A stretch of DNA of 64,000 nucleotides from Molossus alvarezi (taxonomy: Eukaryota > Chordata > Mammalia > Chiroptera > Molossidae). Made by a program: the position numbers and the translations under genes. The notes below the pieces were generated by a model, which was not told where the DNA came from, made no database searches, and saw only the letters and a list, made by a program, of their open reading frames with translations. Each line of letters begins with the position of its first letter. The stretch's first letter is position 1. Positions 1 through 12,338 of the stretch are shown here, one piece after another. The DNA is taken from positions 165,840,290 to 165,904,289 of the forward strand of contig CM073885.1 of NCBI GenBank assembly GCA_037176705.1, given 5' to 3'.

Positions 1-458
1 CAGGTCTGGGTGTCCATTCCTGCTGTGCTCATTCATACTAACTGTGTATCTGAATGTGAGCGTCATCCTACCTCTCAGGCCCCCGTGTCCATGTTTAGAA
101 AACGGGATAGTGATCTGTATCTCTGTTTCTCCGAGGATTAAATGAGTAATGTATGAAAGAGCTTAGCTCAGTAACCAATAACGGCCATTACTGTGAAATG
201 GTGGAAATGACTTGGGATCCATATCCAGAAACATCCGAGGTCGTGCAGAGCCCTGTCTGCCTCTCTCAGTCTGCTCCCGGCTGGCGTCTCCAAGTTCCAC
301 CTGTTCCACAGAGGTCACCTAAGAGAACACTTGCACTTCTATTTTTCACTGTTAAGTTGAAATAAAAATTTTAAAATGAAAAAAAAAAATGTCATTATAT
401 AAAATTTAAGATTTAAAAACAATTTTTAAAACTAAATAAGTAAATAAACGTATTGCAG
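1..458 (+). other. TMEM236: TMEM236 last intron (3' part)
   Basis: This is sequence upstream of the last TMEM236 coding exon, without a recognisable exon. It ends in an AG acceptor at 457-458 and is AT-rich from about 360 onward. An open frame at 153-365 has no recognisable homology and is treated as chance. Nothing else was identified here. Confidence 0.6.
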
Positions 459-1042
459 GTGATGAAGACAGACGCATCCATGCCGCCACGTTGCAACAAG
501 TGACAACTGTGACGCGTGACGAGAGGCAAAATGAAGGAAGCCCCGCAACCCCGCAGCCGGCCCCGAGGACCCCGGCATCACTGGCACCAGCAGCCACCAC
601 ACAGGGCCCTGCCCCCCGGCTGACGGGGCCCCAGGAGCTCTCCTTCCAGCCCGGGATGCTGAGAGCCATGACCCGGCGGGACGTGCGCGCCGAGATCTTC
701 GCGTGGAGCTTTGTGGTGTGGGCCGACACCATCGAGATGGTGCGTGTGGCCGGCCACCACGCCGTGTACAAGTCAGCCTGGCTCTTCCCAGTCTATCTCT
801 TCAGCTTCATCTCCCTCCTTCGAATGGTGCTCACTCCCCAGAACCCTCTCCTGAACTCCCTGGGCATCGTCCTGCAGGATTTACCCTTTATTTTTGTCAG
901 ACTGGGTTTAGTCATCGACCTGGGGACTATCACGCCTGTATTGGGCCTTTGTAAAAACATCCTGGTGACCCTCTCTTATATTTACTTCAATTATTTAACC
1001 AAATTCAGGGTTTTCTCAACCTTTGAATTGTCTTCATTTTAA
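459..1042 (+). CDS. TMEM236: TMEM236 last coding exon (transmembrane protein 236)
   Basis: This is the last coding exon of TMEM236, a multi-pass membrane protein of unknown function. The exon follows an AG at 457-458, starts with two bases of a split codon, and encodes about 193 residues up to TAA at 1040-1042. The first part is a polar, Pro/Ala-rich loop. Then comes a conserved block with the motifs RRDVRAEIF and [11 protein letters not shown]. Hydrophobic segments follow around [28 protein letters not shown] and [16 protein letters not shown], and the C-terminus is short and polar. The similarity to mammalian TMEM236 is strong throughout the C-terminal two thirds. The Pro/Ala-rich loop is diverged and GC-rich compared with the human protein as I remember it. 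The earlier exons lie left of the window. TMEM236 directly upstream of MRC1 on the same strand is the order known in human, which supports both calls. Confidence 0.93.
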
Positions 1043-1728
1043 AAAGAAAATGGAAGATAGTTGAACCTTGTTATGCACACGAACTCATTTGTAATCTTAT
1101 TGTCTGGGGCATACGTTTTTGTACTACATAAAGAAATGAAACTAGATTGTAGGAAATAAGTCCTTTCAAAAACTGTAACATCAGTTTTTTACATGTGTAC
1201 AAGTAGTGCCGAATTTAAGTAAATTTATATTCTTATAGGTTTTTCTCCCCTGGATCTCCAGAAGATGTTACTAGTTAATTTTAGTTAGTTATATATACTG
1301 CACCTTTCTTAACACACTCTTCAAAAAGCCTGTTTAAAAAAATGAGAACATGTTTCCCCACTAAGTCCAAGAATGAGGTTTTTATCATTTACATAATCAT
1401 ATATTACATTAATCATATATTACATAATTAATCATATATTACATTAAAAAGCATTACAAGAATTAAAGTGTTAAAATTAATTTTTAGAAAATACACCAGT
1501 AGTTGTTAAATACTTTTTTTAAATTATGCTTTTTTGAAAATCTGAATTGTAGTTTGAGGGTCTCCTTCAAACTCAGAATTATGTCCTTTATTCCACAAGT
1601 GACTTTTATGTAATTAATTGATTTCGGCATAAAGAGCAATTCTGTTGAACACATATTTGGCTCAGTTTGAGGCTTAACTTTTTCCTTAGTACTAAAGTAC
1701 TAACATAAAGATTGTTTAATATAATAAA
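1043..1728 (+). other. TMEM236: TMEM236 3' UTR (inferred)
   Basis: AT-rich sequence follows the TMEM236 stop. An AATAAA hexamer at 1723-1728 is a possible polyadenylation signal. No clear GT-rich downstream element was seen, so the true 3' end is uncertain and could lie further right. Confidence 0.3.
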
Positions 1729-2204
1729 GTCAAGGTACATCAGTAATACATTTGAGACATAGATGTCAAAGTAAGAGAGTTTTGTGGAACATCATAGAAA
1801 TAATCACCTACAAGCCCTGTTTAAAATGAGAAGTTCAACATACAAATATAACAGCAATGCACTAGTGTTTTATGTGATTATATATAATGGATAACTTGAT
1901 GTAAATAATTAGATACATGATTATGTAATTTGCCTTCACTATGTTGGGACATCTTGAATATTCATAGTAGGGGCTCTTCATTTTCTATGAATTTTCAGAT
2001 GCGAGAAAGATTTGTCAGAGACTTCCGAGAGCAGAGTAATGCTGTTACAGAGCCTGTCTCTTCAAGGGTCTATGGGAACAAATAGCTCACGACTGTACAA
2101 ATGAACTTGCCTGCCATCTGGCCTCTCCACCGAAGCCCCCAGCTCACTCTGCTGTGCTCTCTGCTTTCCCTCACACCAGCAGGTCTATTTAGGCAGCTGT
2201 TAAA

Positions 2205-2300
2205 AGCTTAGCTCTGGCTTTATGACTTTGGGCAGGTTCTTGGACCACTGTAAGCCCTCGTTTCCACATCTAAAAGATGAGCAATTGCAGGGGTGGAGGT
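2205..2300 (+). repeat. MIR-type SINE fragment
   Basis: The core resembles the MIR consensus: a 'tgactttgggcaggtt' block followed by 'cgtttccacatctaaaa'. It is old and diverged. Confidence 0.55.
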
Positions 2301-2812
2301 GGTAGAGGGCAGAGAGGAGATAAAAGGTAATGGAAAACATAAAATAAAAAAAAAATTTTTTTTCTAAGTCCTTTAAATGAGGTAAGGAATGTTTTCATCA
2401 CATTGTCTGGGAAACAATAATAACTCAAAACATGCTAAGTATTTTAATTGTACCAAATCAAAGAAAGAGAGGTAGTTAAATGCGTTGTTTTAATTTTTCC
2501 TGTTGTATTCTTTTCTCTGTCCTTGTTTACCCTAAAATATAATAAATTAAACCATGCATTTGTGAAAATAATATGTAAAAACTTAAGTATACCTTAGACT
2601 GTACATTTTTATCAAGTAATAGTATGTTCAGAAGTGATAAATATACTGAATATACAGAGCAGAGTTGATGTGAATATTCATCAGTCGGGCACTTGAGGGT
2701 CTCCTATTAATTCTCATAGAGCCTTGTTATAACTCTTCAAGATTTTCACTCTTCTGAGTTATTCATTCATTTTTCAATTCCTTAAAGGGATGCCTGAAGG
2801 TATCTTGTTTAA

Positions 2813-3103
2813 TAATGTATCTTTGGCCCTGGCTGGCTTTGCTCAGTGGTTAGAGCATTGGCCCATGGACCGGAGAGTTCTGGGTTTTGTTCCCGCTAAG
2901 GGCACGTACCTCGGTTGCAGTTTGTCCCCAGCCCCAGTTGGGGTTGTGTCGGTGGCAATCACTCGATGTGTCTCTCTCACATCGATGTGTCTCTCTCTCT
3001 CTTCCTCCCTTTCTTCCTCCCTCTCTATCTGAAGATAAATGCAAAACTGTCCTCTGGTGAGGATAAAAAAGAAAATAATAATAATAATAGTAATGTATCT
3101 TTG
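2813..3103 (+). repeat. Ves SINE, GTGAGGAT-tail type, with 13-bp TSD
   Basis: This is a tRNA-derived bat SINE with an A-box-like block (TTTGCTCAGTGGTTAGAG), a TC-rich middle and the 3' motif GGTGAGGAT, followed by an (AAT)n tail. A perfect 13-bp duplication, TAATGTATCTTTG, flanks it at 2813-2825 and 3091-3103, so the insertion is 2826-3090. Confidence 0.92.
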
Positions 3104-4499
3104 TTTGTCTTCATCTATCAATCCTACAGGAATTTACAATACTTAATGCTAAAAAAATTTTAATACAAATAATTTCTTTTAAATTATAACTTTTTATTAG
3201 GAACCTGAAATCAAGTAGTTGATTTGTAATATTCTCAAATATGAAACTACATTGCATAAATTTATATTTATCTTCAGATTGGGATATATAGTATAAACAG
3301 TACTTAGATATACTGAAAAGTATTACTTGACTTTATAATGCATTTTTTTGATCTCATATTTGTATGGGGATGGGCCTGAAGTTTGGGGAAGTTGCAAAAA
3401 TTTATACAAATAATGAAGGCACGTACAAAAAATTACATGCAGGAGGGAAATTCTTGAGTATCTAATTTAATTTTTATTTTAAGAGTACATACACGTTTAT
3501 ACTATTCAAGTCTGTGGTATGTAATGGAAATTGCAGCAAATTATGCTAATAAAACATTCATAGTTCCACAGTGTGTGATTAAAGTTATGTTATTAAAATT
3601 ATGTTGCAATTCTCATAGCTTCTAATGGTTGTTGATACTAAGACCCAAAGCACTTTGTGTTCTTTTAAAAAGTTGACTTTTCTACTACATGAAAGTATAC
3701 ATGTAAAAAAAGGCAGGACAGGTTGTAGGCTGTGTGATAGTTTATTCCAAGCAAAATTTGGAGCCCAGCTGGTCACTATGTCTTTATTAAAGTCAGGCTC
3801 AAATAAAGTTAGTTGTAGAAAGTATACGTTTTAAAAAGTTCATTTATGATCAGACTAATATTGTAAAGTAATATTTTAATAAAATTCGAATACCTTCAAT
3901 AGACTAGTGCCTTTTTCTTCTAAAAGTTAATGTTTAAAAATAAAACGTGAGTGGTAACAATCTTGTTTTTCTTATTAGAGCTCTATTTCACTGAATGACA
4001 ATTGTAAATAGTCATGAGAAAAGAAATCATTTGTTGAATGACTACTATGTGCTGGGCACAGTGCTTTTACTTAATGAATGATTCTCTTGTGCAGTTGAAC
4101 TTGGAGCAGGACTTTCATTAGTGAATATATCAATGTTTCCTTTTCATAAACATTAGAAATATATTAAATTAAATGTACAAAACAACAATCTACAACTTAG
4201 AAGCTACAGTACTTAAATAGCTACTCATGCTCATAAAGAAGGATGTGGTAAACAACAAACGAGAAAATATATTAAATATACATACATGAAGCCCTTTTAT
4301 ATTACAAAGGGGTGATTGTTTCATGTTAAAAAAATTCTAATTTTAAGCATATCTTTGTCATTATGGGAGGATGTGTTTACTCAGTTTGGCTGTCTGGTTG
4401 GCTGTCTCTCAACCATCTTTCTGATCCTTTAGTAATCTGATCAAAACACACAAGCAGCAGAATCAAGAGATGAAAAAACAGAGAAACACAGAGACAGGC

Positions 4500-4700
4500 A
4501 CACCTACACACACAGCAAGAGCCGAAGCCGAATCCGAGCGCCGCCAGGAGATGAACTCATGAGCTCTCAATCACGCTGTTCCATGTGGCTGTCGGCCTGC
4601 CCCCCATGACCGCGGCAGCCGTGGTGAGGGCACCCCTTCAGGCTGGGCAGTGCACGGGCTGCAAGCCCCTAAGCAGTGGCCCCGAGAACATGAAAGCAAA
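4500..4700. other. GC-rich patch of unknown origin
   Basis: This CpG-containing block stands out from its AT-rich surroundings. It has no gene, SINE box or recognisable repeat. It could be part of a decayed transposon that begins near 4290, but I could not name it. Confidence 0.3.
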
Positions 4701-5499
4701 GCACCCTGCTTAATAGTTTTGGTAACACCAGAGATTTGTAAACAATTGTTTATAAGAGCTTTGACATACATTCTCATTTTTTTTTGGGAAAAAACATGTC
4801 ATCCATGCATTCATTCAGCAAATTTCTGTTCCTTTTACATATTTTTATGATTAAGTAATCCACCAAAAAATCTTGGTAAAATTGACAGAATTACTTTAGA
4901 AGTAGTTTAGGCTACTTTGGTTTCTAGTTTTGTATACAAGGAGCTTGGAAATTGCCACTATGTCCTAACAACAACTAAAAAGCTAAACACACTGAAAAAC
5001 AAAAAGAAATCTTCTGGGATTCATAAAAGAGGAGAGCACACAGGGAACACTGCTGCTCCCAGGACTGGAGAGCCGGTGAATACAGGGAGTCACAGCTTCC
5101 CACGTCCGAGACTCACCAGCGGAAATCAGGAGCCAGCGCCCAGGTAGGAAAACTGAACTGTAACTGACCAAGCGCTAGAGGCTTTGTGTAGATAACTCTT
5201 AGCAAAGGCTCTGGAGGGGCTCAGTCCTAGGGGTTCTTCCCAGTAATGAGGGATCAAAATAGAGAAGGGAAGAGTATCAGAAAATTAATAAGTGACGCTA
5301 AAATAAAAGCCTTTCTTTTTCTCGTTCTTAATTGATCTAGTTATAGTTTTTTCAAAATAATAGCAACAGTATATTAGATTGTGTGCTTATGTATATTGCT
5401 TATATATGTGTATATATACCTGTTTATGCTTATGTACACTTACGTATGAGCGAAGTGAATGTCAGTGTGACATGAAGGATGGGAAGAAAGAATTAGGAT

Positions 5500-6590
5500 T
5501 ATTATATGATCCACTACCTGTAAAGTGTTACAGTGTATGTTGAAAGAGTGCTTAGATTAGTTGTAAATGTATATTGCCAAGTCTAGGACAACCATTAAAA
5601 AAGTGGGGGAGGGGGAGGAGGAAATATAATGGATACTCTAAGAAAGGAGAAAAAAACTGAATCATATAAAGTGCTCAATTAAAATACTAAAAAGCAGGAA
5701 AAAGAGTGAAAGGCAAAAATAGTGACAAAGAACAAGGGCAAACAGAAAACACTAATGCATATGATAAATATTAATCCAAGTTTATTGATATCACTTTGAA
5801 TGTCAACAGTCTAAATACACCAATTAAAAGACAGAGATGGCCAGAGTGGGTCATATAGACACAACTAGATGTTGTCTTCAAGAAACCCAGTTTAAATATA
5901 AAGACACTCATTGATTAAAAGTAAATGGAGGGAGAAAATATGCTATGTTAATATTAATAAAAAGAAAGCAGGAGTAGCTATATTAATTTCAGATAGAGCA
6001 GACTACAAAGTTATCAGGGATTAAGAAAGGATCACCGTATGGGAGAACATATTTGCTGCTGGTACATCTGATAAAGGTTAATTTCCAAAATATATAAAAA
6101 ATGTATACAACTCAACAAAAAAATTAAAAAATTGACAAAGGATCTGAATAGATACTTCTCCAAAGAGGACATACAGATGGCCAAAAAACATATGAAAAAA
6201 TGCTCAATGTCACTAATCATTAGAGAGATGCAAATTAAAACGACAAGGAAGTACCACCTCACACATTCCAGAATGGCTGCCATCAATAAACCAACAAAGA
6301 AGTGCTGGAGGGTGTGGAGAAAAGGCGACCACAGTGCACTGCTGGTAGGAATGCAGACTGGTGCAGCGTCTGTGGGAAACAGTATGGAGTTTCCTCAGAA
6401 AATTAAAAATGGAACTGGCTGCTGGACCCAGTGACCCCATTTCTGAGAATATATCTCAAGAATCCCGAAACACCAATGAGAAAGAATATGTGCACCCCTA
6501 TGTTCATAGCAGCGCTATTTAAAATAGGTAAGATCTGGAAACAGCCCCAGTGCCCATCAGTAGATGGGTGGATAAAAAGGTATACATATC
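5500..6590 (+). mobile_element. LINE-1 fragment, internally rearranged (ORF2 endonuclease part joined to ORF2 C-terminal part)
   Basis: 5780-6020 encodes a decayed stretch of the ORF2 endonuclease region, including a KKAGVAILISD-like block. From about 6030 the sequence jumps to the ORF2 C-terminal region, with recognisable [23 protein letters not shown] and [10 protein letters not shown] blocks. The middle of ORF2, including the reverse transcriptase, is missing. Many frame breaks make it non-functional. A SINE fragment and a second endonuclease piece follow. Confidence 0.8.
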
Positions 6591-6665
6591 CTTGGCCAGT
6601 TTGGCTCAGCGGTGGGAGAGTCAGCCTACGAAGCAAAGACTCACGGGTTCAATCCCCAGGTGGTG
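6591..6665 (+). repeat. Ves SINE head fragment
   Basis: It has the tRNA-like head (TTGGCCAGTTTGGCTCAGCG) and B-box-like GGGTTCAATCCCC, and stops shortly after the B box. It lies between two L1 pieces and is diverged. Confidence 0.7.
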
Positions 6666-6675
6666 GATGATTTTA

Positions 6676-6755
6676 AAAATCCAGATGGTCAGAGTGGATC
6701 ATATAGATACAACTAAATGTTGTCTACAGGAAACCCAGTTTAAATATAAAGACAT
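6676..6755 (+). mobile_element. LINE-1 ORF2 endonuclease fragment, second copy
   Basis: About 70 bases match the segment at 5838-5906 closely (for example 'aaacccagtttaaatata' in both). This is therefore a second copy of the same L1 interval in direct orientation, with a TC-rich stretch after it. Confidence 0.7.
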
Positions 6756-7132
6756 CTCTCTCTTCCTCTCCTTCTCTCGAAAATCAAGAAAAATTTAATT
6801 TTAAAAAACGTGTTCCCTCTTTTTTTAAAAATTTTTACTTACCTGCCTCATTTTATCGTCTTTTTTTTCTGAGTCAAATTTATCTTGATACCATTTGTGC
6901 AAATTTTTCCATTAAAACAATAGACTTGCTTAAACTACATGAACCTCTGTGTCCATCACCAGTTTACCGTTTAAACTGATAGACTTTGTTGAACCAATTT
7001 TCTTGGAACTATTTCAGAGCAAAGGGTTCCGTAAATTCATCTTTTATGGAATTGAGTGGGTGTGAGGTACACGACATTTGTGAAAGAGAATGACTAGGAG
7101 GAAATGAAATAGTTCTGTAATTGTCTTGCAAA

Positions 7133-7136
<4 letters not shown>

Positions 7137-7167
<31 letters not shown>
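7137..7167. repeat. Poly(A) run
   Basis: An uninterrupted run of about 30 A residues. No retroposon body was recognised immediately upstream. Confidence 0.85.
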
Positions 7168-7170
<3 letters not shown>

Positions 7171-7294
7171 AGGATTTTCTTTATACAAACACTTCTTTAG
7201 CTTGAAGAAAATACTAGTTTAAAACAACTATTATCACCAATAACTAAGCAAAAGCCAGAGCCAAAACTTAGAAGAAGAATATAAAGAGGATGGT

Positions 7295-8383
7295 CAGAGT
7301 TGGGTTTTATTTTCATTGTGTTAAAATATACACTGCACAAAACTTACCATTATAACTATTTTTACATGTACAATTCAGTGGCTTTAAGCAATTCACAGTG
7401 TTGTGTAACTATCACCACTAGCCATTTTCAGAACATTTTATTACCCCAAACAGAAATTCTGTACCCATTACACAATAATGCTCATTCTCCTCTCCCCCAC
7501 CAGACCTCTATTCTTTCTATGAATTTGCCTATTCTATGTACATCACATAAGTGGAATCATAGACTATTTGCTCTTTAGTGTCTGGATTCTTTCACTTAGC
7601 ATGATGTTTTCAAGGTTGTACATGTTCTAGCAGGTATCAGGACTCCTTTTCACGGCTAAATAATATTCCTGTCTACGCATACATACATAGTGTTTATCCA
7701 TTCATTGACTGATGGACACTTGGGTTGCTTCTATCTTTCAGCTAGTAAGAAGAAATGCTGCTATGAACATTGGTTTACAAATGTCTGAGTCTCTATTTTC
7801 TTTTTTTTAATATTAAAACTTTTTTTTCTAAATTGATTTTAGAGAGAGAGGAAGGGACAGGGAGACAGAACAAAAATTGATTGCCACCTCCTGCATGTCC
7901 CCCATTGGGGCTCTGGCCCACATCCTAGGCACGTGCCCTGACCGGGAATTGAACCGGTGACCTCTTGGTGCACTGGTCGATGCTTAACCACTGAGCTACA
8001 CTGGCCAGGCTGAGTGTCTGTTTTCAGTTCTTTAGGGTACATATCTAGAAGGGGGCTTGCTGGATCATATGGCAGTTCTATGTTTAACTTTCTGTGGACC
8101 CACCAAACTGTTTCCTGCAGTGGCTACAAGTACACTCCTGTCAGCAGCGCACAAGAGCAATTTGGTTGTAATGCATTGCTTTGTTTTTGTTGCTGCTGTT
8201 GCATTGACCTTCTTTATATATATGGATATGAATTCCTCATCAGATTTATGATGTACAAATATTCTCTCCATTCTATGGGTCATCTTTTCACTTTTTTGAT
8301 AGTATCTTTGATGCACTGAGTTTTTTATTTTGATGAAGCCCAATTTATCTGTTTTTTCTTTTGTTACCTGTGCTTTTGGTGTC

Positions 8384-8414
<31 letters not shown>

Positions 8415-8492
8415 AAATCATTACCAAATCCAATCTCATAAGGATTTTTCCTGTTTTTTTTTTCCAAAAGGTTGATAGTTTTAGGTCTTCTG
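7295..8492 (-). mobile_element. Old LINE-1 3' part, antisense, split by a SINE
   Basis: On the minus strand this matches the 3' UTR and ORF2 C-terminus of old L1M-type elements. On the + strand the typical blocks are 'agtggaatcata', 'cacttgggttgcttc' and 'tgctgctatgaacat'. It is interrupted by the SINE at 7801-8010 and contains a (TA)n run at 8385-8411. It is heavily diverged. Confidence 0.75.
7786..8025 (-). repeat. Ves SINE inside the old L1, with TSD
   Basis: This minus-strand tRNA-derived SINE has its body at 7801-8010. It is flanked by TGAGTCTCTATTTTC (7786-7800) and a copy with two mismatches (8011-8025), and it splits the older L1. Confidence 0.9.
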
Positions 8493-8857
8493 GAACACAC
8501 AGCTGTGACATTTGGAGGAGAAGGTCTTTGCTGTCCACCCTGATTCCAGCAGGTTGCTCCAGGAAACTCAGTCTGCCACCCTCACTGCTGTGTGCCGTAC
8601 CGCGGGGGGATGGAAGGAGGTAGCCCCGACCACAGGCCAAGAGTGAAAACACCCAAATTTACCAGCCTTTCCATGGTGTTCTCCACTGGATACAAGTTTT
8701 CTCCTGGAGTCCAGAGTTCAAAATAGTTACTTCAGGCAGTTCCTGTCAGTTCAGTAGTTGTTTAGATTGAATGAACTGGTTGCCACTCTTCTAGCCCCAT
8801 ACATCTTTGTTTCAGTGAAGTCAGGGTCATGAGGTCAATTTTTTCGTGAGATAGTTG

Positions 8858-10948
8858 GCTTTCTTTGTTTTATTTTTAGTTATTTGTTTATTTTTTAAAA
8901 TTAATTAATTTATTTTTGTTACAGATGTTTCTCCTTCCCCCCCACTGATTCCCCCCTCCCTTTCCCTCCCCACCCTGTCCCCAGCTTTGTTGTCCATGTC
9001 CATTGTTCATGCACACATGCATATAAGTTCTGTGGTTTATCTCTCCCCCACCACCCTTCTTCTGGGGATTGTCAGTCTGTACCTCACTTCCACGTCTCTG
9101 GGACTACCCTTTTCCTCAGATTGTTATGTTCATTATATTCCACAGATAAGTGAGATCATATGATACTTGTCTTTCCCTGTTTGTCTTGTTTCGCTTAGGA
9201 TAGTACTTTCCAGGTCCCTCCATGTCATCTCAAAGGATAAGAGATCTTTCTCACAGCTGCATAGTACTCCATTGTGTATATGTACCACTGCTTTTTTATC
9301 CATTCGTCTACTGATGGACATTTGGGCTGTTTCCAGATCTTAGCTATTTTAAATAGTGCTGCTATGAACATGGGGGTACATATATTCTTTCTGATTGGTG
9401 TTTCAGGTTTCTTAGGGTATATTCCTAGAAGTGGGATCACTGGGTCAAATGGAAGTTCAATTTTTAATTTTTTGAGGTAACACCATAGTGTTTTCCATAG
9501 TGGCTGCACCAGTCTGCATTCCCACCAGCAGTGTACTAGAGTCCCCTTTTCTCCATACCCTCGCCAACACTTGTTGTTTGATGATTTGTTGATGGTGGCC
9601 ATTCTGACAGGTGTGAGGTGATACCTCCTAGTTGTTTTCATTTGCATCTCTCTGATGATTAGTGATGATGAGCATTTCTTCATATGTCTCTTGGCCATTT
9701 GTATGTCCTGTTTGGAGAGGTGTCTATTCGGCTCCTCTGCCCATTTTTTAATTGGGTTCTTTGTCTTCCTTTTTTTGAGTTGTATGAGTACTCTATATAT
9801 TTTGGAAATTAACCCCTTATTTGATATGTCATTGGCAATTATGCTCTCCCATATAGTGGGTTGCCTTTCCATTTTGATGATTGTTTCTTTTGCTGTGCAG
9901 AAGCTTTTGCATTTGATGTAGTCCCATGTGTTCATTTTCTCCTTTGTTTCTGTTGCCTTAGGTGATGTATCAGTGAAATTTCTGCTGCGTACGATGTCTA
10001 AAATTTTGTTGCCTACATTTTCTTCTAGGATTTTTATGGATTCATGAGTCACATTTAAGTTTTTAATTCATTTTGAGTTTATTCTTGTGTAGGGTGTAAG
10101 TTGTTGGTCTAGTTGCATTTTTGGCTTAGCCACAGCAATCAGACAGGAAGAAAAAATAAAAGGGATCCAAATTAGAAACGAGGAAGTAAAACTGTCATTA
10201 TTCACAGATGACATGATACTGTATGTAGAAAACCCCAAAAACTCCATCAAAAATTTACTAGACTTAATAAATGAATTTGGAAAAGTAGCAGGATACAAAA
10301 TTAACGTCAAGAAATCGATGGCATTCTTGTACACCAATGATGAACTCACAGAAAGAGAAACTAAAAAAAAAATCCTATTTACCATCGCGGCAAAAAAATT
10401 AAGATACCTAGGAATAAACTTAACCAAAGAAATAAAGGACCTATTTGCAGAAAACTATAGGTCATTGAAAAAAGAAATAGAGTAAGATATAAAAAAGTGG
10501 AAGCACATACCTTGTTCATGGGTTGGAAGAATTAACATTATTAAAATGTCCATATTACCCAAAGCAATCTATAGATTCAATGCAATCCCCATTAAAATAC
10601 CAATGACATACTTCACAGAACTAGAACAAATACTTCAAAAGTTCAAATGGAACCAAAAAAGACCTCAAATAGCCATAGCAATCTTGAAAAAGAAGGACAA
10701 AGTTGGAGGGATCACAATACCAGGTTTCAGGTTATACTACAAAGCCACTGTAATCAAAACAGCCTGGTACTGGCACAAGAACAGGCATATAGACCAGTGG
10801 AACAGAACAGAGAACCCAGAAATGGACCCAAGGCAATATGCTCAATTAATATTTGACAAAGGTGGCAAGAGCATACAGTGGAGTAAAGACAGCCTCTTTA
10901 ATAAATGTTGTTGGGAAAATTGGACAGCTGCATGCTTTCTTTGTTTTA
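8858..10948 (-). mobile_element. 5'-inverted LINE-1 insertion with perfect 15-bp TSD
   Basis: The insertion 8873-10933 is bounded by two identical copies of GCTTTCTTTGTTTTA (8858-8872 and 10934-10948). The left part, 8873 to about 10128, is L1 in minus orientation (3' UTR and ORF2 C-terminus). The right part, from about 10129 to 10933, is L1 in plus orientation and carries the reverse transcriptase region, with the catalytic FADD box as FTDD at 10201-10212. The plus part ends at the ENWTAAC block, exactly where the minus part begins in L1 order. This is the expected product of twin priming. Stops and frameshifts leave it inactive. Confidence 0.93.
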
Positions 10949-11153
10949 AAGCCACAGATTTTGCCAGTGATCCTCTCTGGCCATATGACACATCTGTGTA
11001 ATAATACAAAAGACCCTTGAATGTGAGTGTACAAAAAATTCAATTAATTTTATTTGTTTCTGAAATGGATATAAGTCTAAATTAGGCCAAGCCTTTTGAA
11101 TTTGTGTAACTTACTTACCTTTAAAAGCCACGAATGACTCATTCGAAAAACCT

Positions 11154-11169
11154 TTTTTTTTTTTTTTTC
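11154..11169. repeat. Poly(T) run
   Basis: A simple T/C-rich run, with no retroposon body recognised next to it. Confidence 0.6.
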
Positions 11170-12033
11170 CCCCAATGATAAATCAGTGAAGCAATGTTTT
11201 AGAAAGAAATGTGTTTGTTTCCTCTTTTCCGTTTTGTAACCAACTCTTTGGTCAGTTAAGCATAGGCTGTATGAAAAGAAACAGTTTGTCCTGGGGCCTA
11301 CATTTTTCACCATCTTGCTCCTCCTGTCAGAGAAACCTTGCATTTAGAGTGTTAAAAATGACCACCACCACTGCAACAAAAACAAAGAACACTTTTCTTA
11401 TGAGAAAGAGAAGTTTATAACTTTATCATAGAGATAGTGAATCTGGGAGCTTTCCACTTGAAGACAAACTGTTCATTCAAATTTCAAAAACTACACTTTC
11501 AGCAACTTCTATTTGAAAGGCTAACATGTCCCATGTCCCAGCTGTGGGATGCCTATCTAATTACCGGTACCTGATTCAAAATGTTCTTCATTCATGTTTG
11601 ACTTCTGAAAAATAACACAGTAGATGTTTGGGGGTTAATATTGTGCTGAGTGATAGATTTGTTACCATTTTTTTTTTTTAAAGAAAAGAATTTCACCTGT
11701 GATGTAATGAATAAATGGTTTTTGATCAAACAAGCAGATTCTCTCCTAGCAAGAGGACAGTCTGAAGAGGCCCACTATGGGTGAGGCTGCAGCAAAGCTT
11801 TATTGCAAATCCTGTGTCCATGTTTGCTCTTGCTTTCTGCAGAACTTTCCAGAGAAAGACTTCTAGAACTTTCTCCTTCCCAGCCTTACTGTACTTAGGG
11901 TTCGCCTCTCTTGTTATTCTCCTAGCTAAAGGAGCCAAGCTCCGGGTGAATGGTTTCTTTTGAAGCTTTCTAAGAGGAAAAAGACACTCTAAGCCCTGCA
12001 TTTGGAGCATGAGGGGGATTGAGTTCAGCCATT

Positions 12034-12202
12034 AAGAAAATGAATCACCCTGGCTGGTTTGGCTCAGCCGTTAGAGTGCTGGCCCGCAGACCAATGGGTT
12101 GCGGGTTCTATTCCAGCCAAGAGCATCTCGCTTGCAGTTCATCCCTGGTCAGGTCATGCAGGAAGCAAGCAACCAATCTCTCTCTCTCTCCCTCTGTCTC
12201 TC

Positions 12203-12253
<51 letters not shown>

Positions 12254-12338
12254 CCCTTCCCACTCTATCTGAAGATAAATGGAAAAATCTCCTCGGGTGA
12301 GGATTTAAAAAGAAAGAAAGAAAGAAAAGAAAATGTAT
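12034..12338 (+). repeat. Ves SINE with expanded (TC)n and 12-bp TSD
   Basis: The SINE body is 12046-12326. Its internal pyrimidine tract has grown into a (TC)n microsatellite at about 12177-12249, and the 3' motif GGGTGAGGAT is followed by a GAAA-rich tail. The flanks AAGAAAATGAAT and AAGAAAATGTAT differ at one base. It lies about 400 bases upstream of the MRC1 start region. Confidence 0.9.

Noticed and set aside
491..771. Overlapping minus-strand open frames at the TMEM236 exon
   Set aside because: They are antisense shadows of the GC-rich coding exon and have no support of their own.
9225..10052. 275-codon minus-strand open frame as a host gene
   Set aside because: It is the ORF2 C-terminus of the 5'-inverted L1 and lies inside the TSD-bounded insertion.
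10213..11001. Plus-strand reverse transcriptase frames as an independent gene or retron
   Set aside because: They are the inverted half of the same L1, with stops between the pieces.
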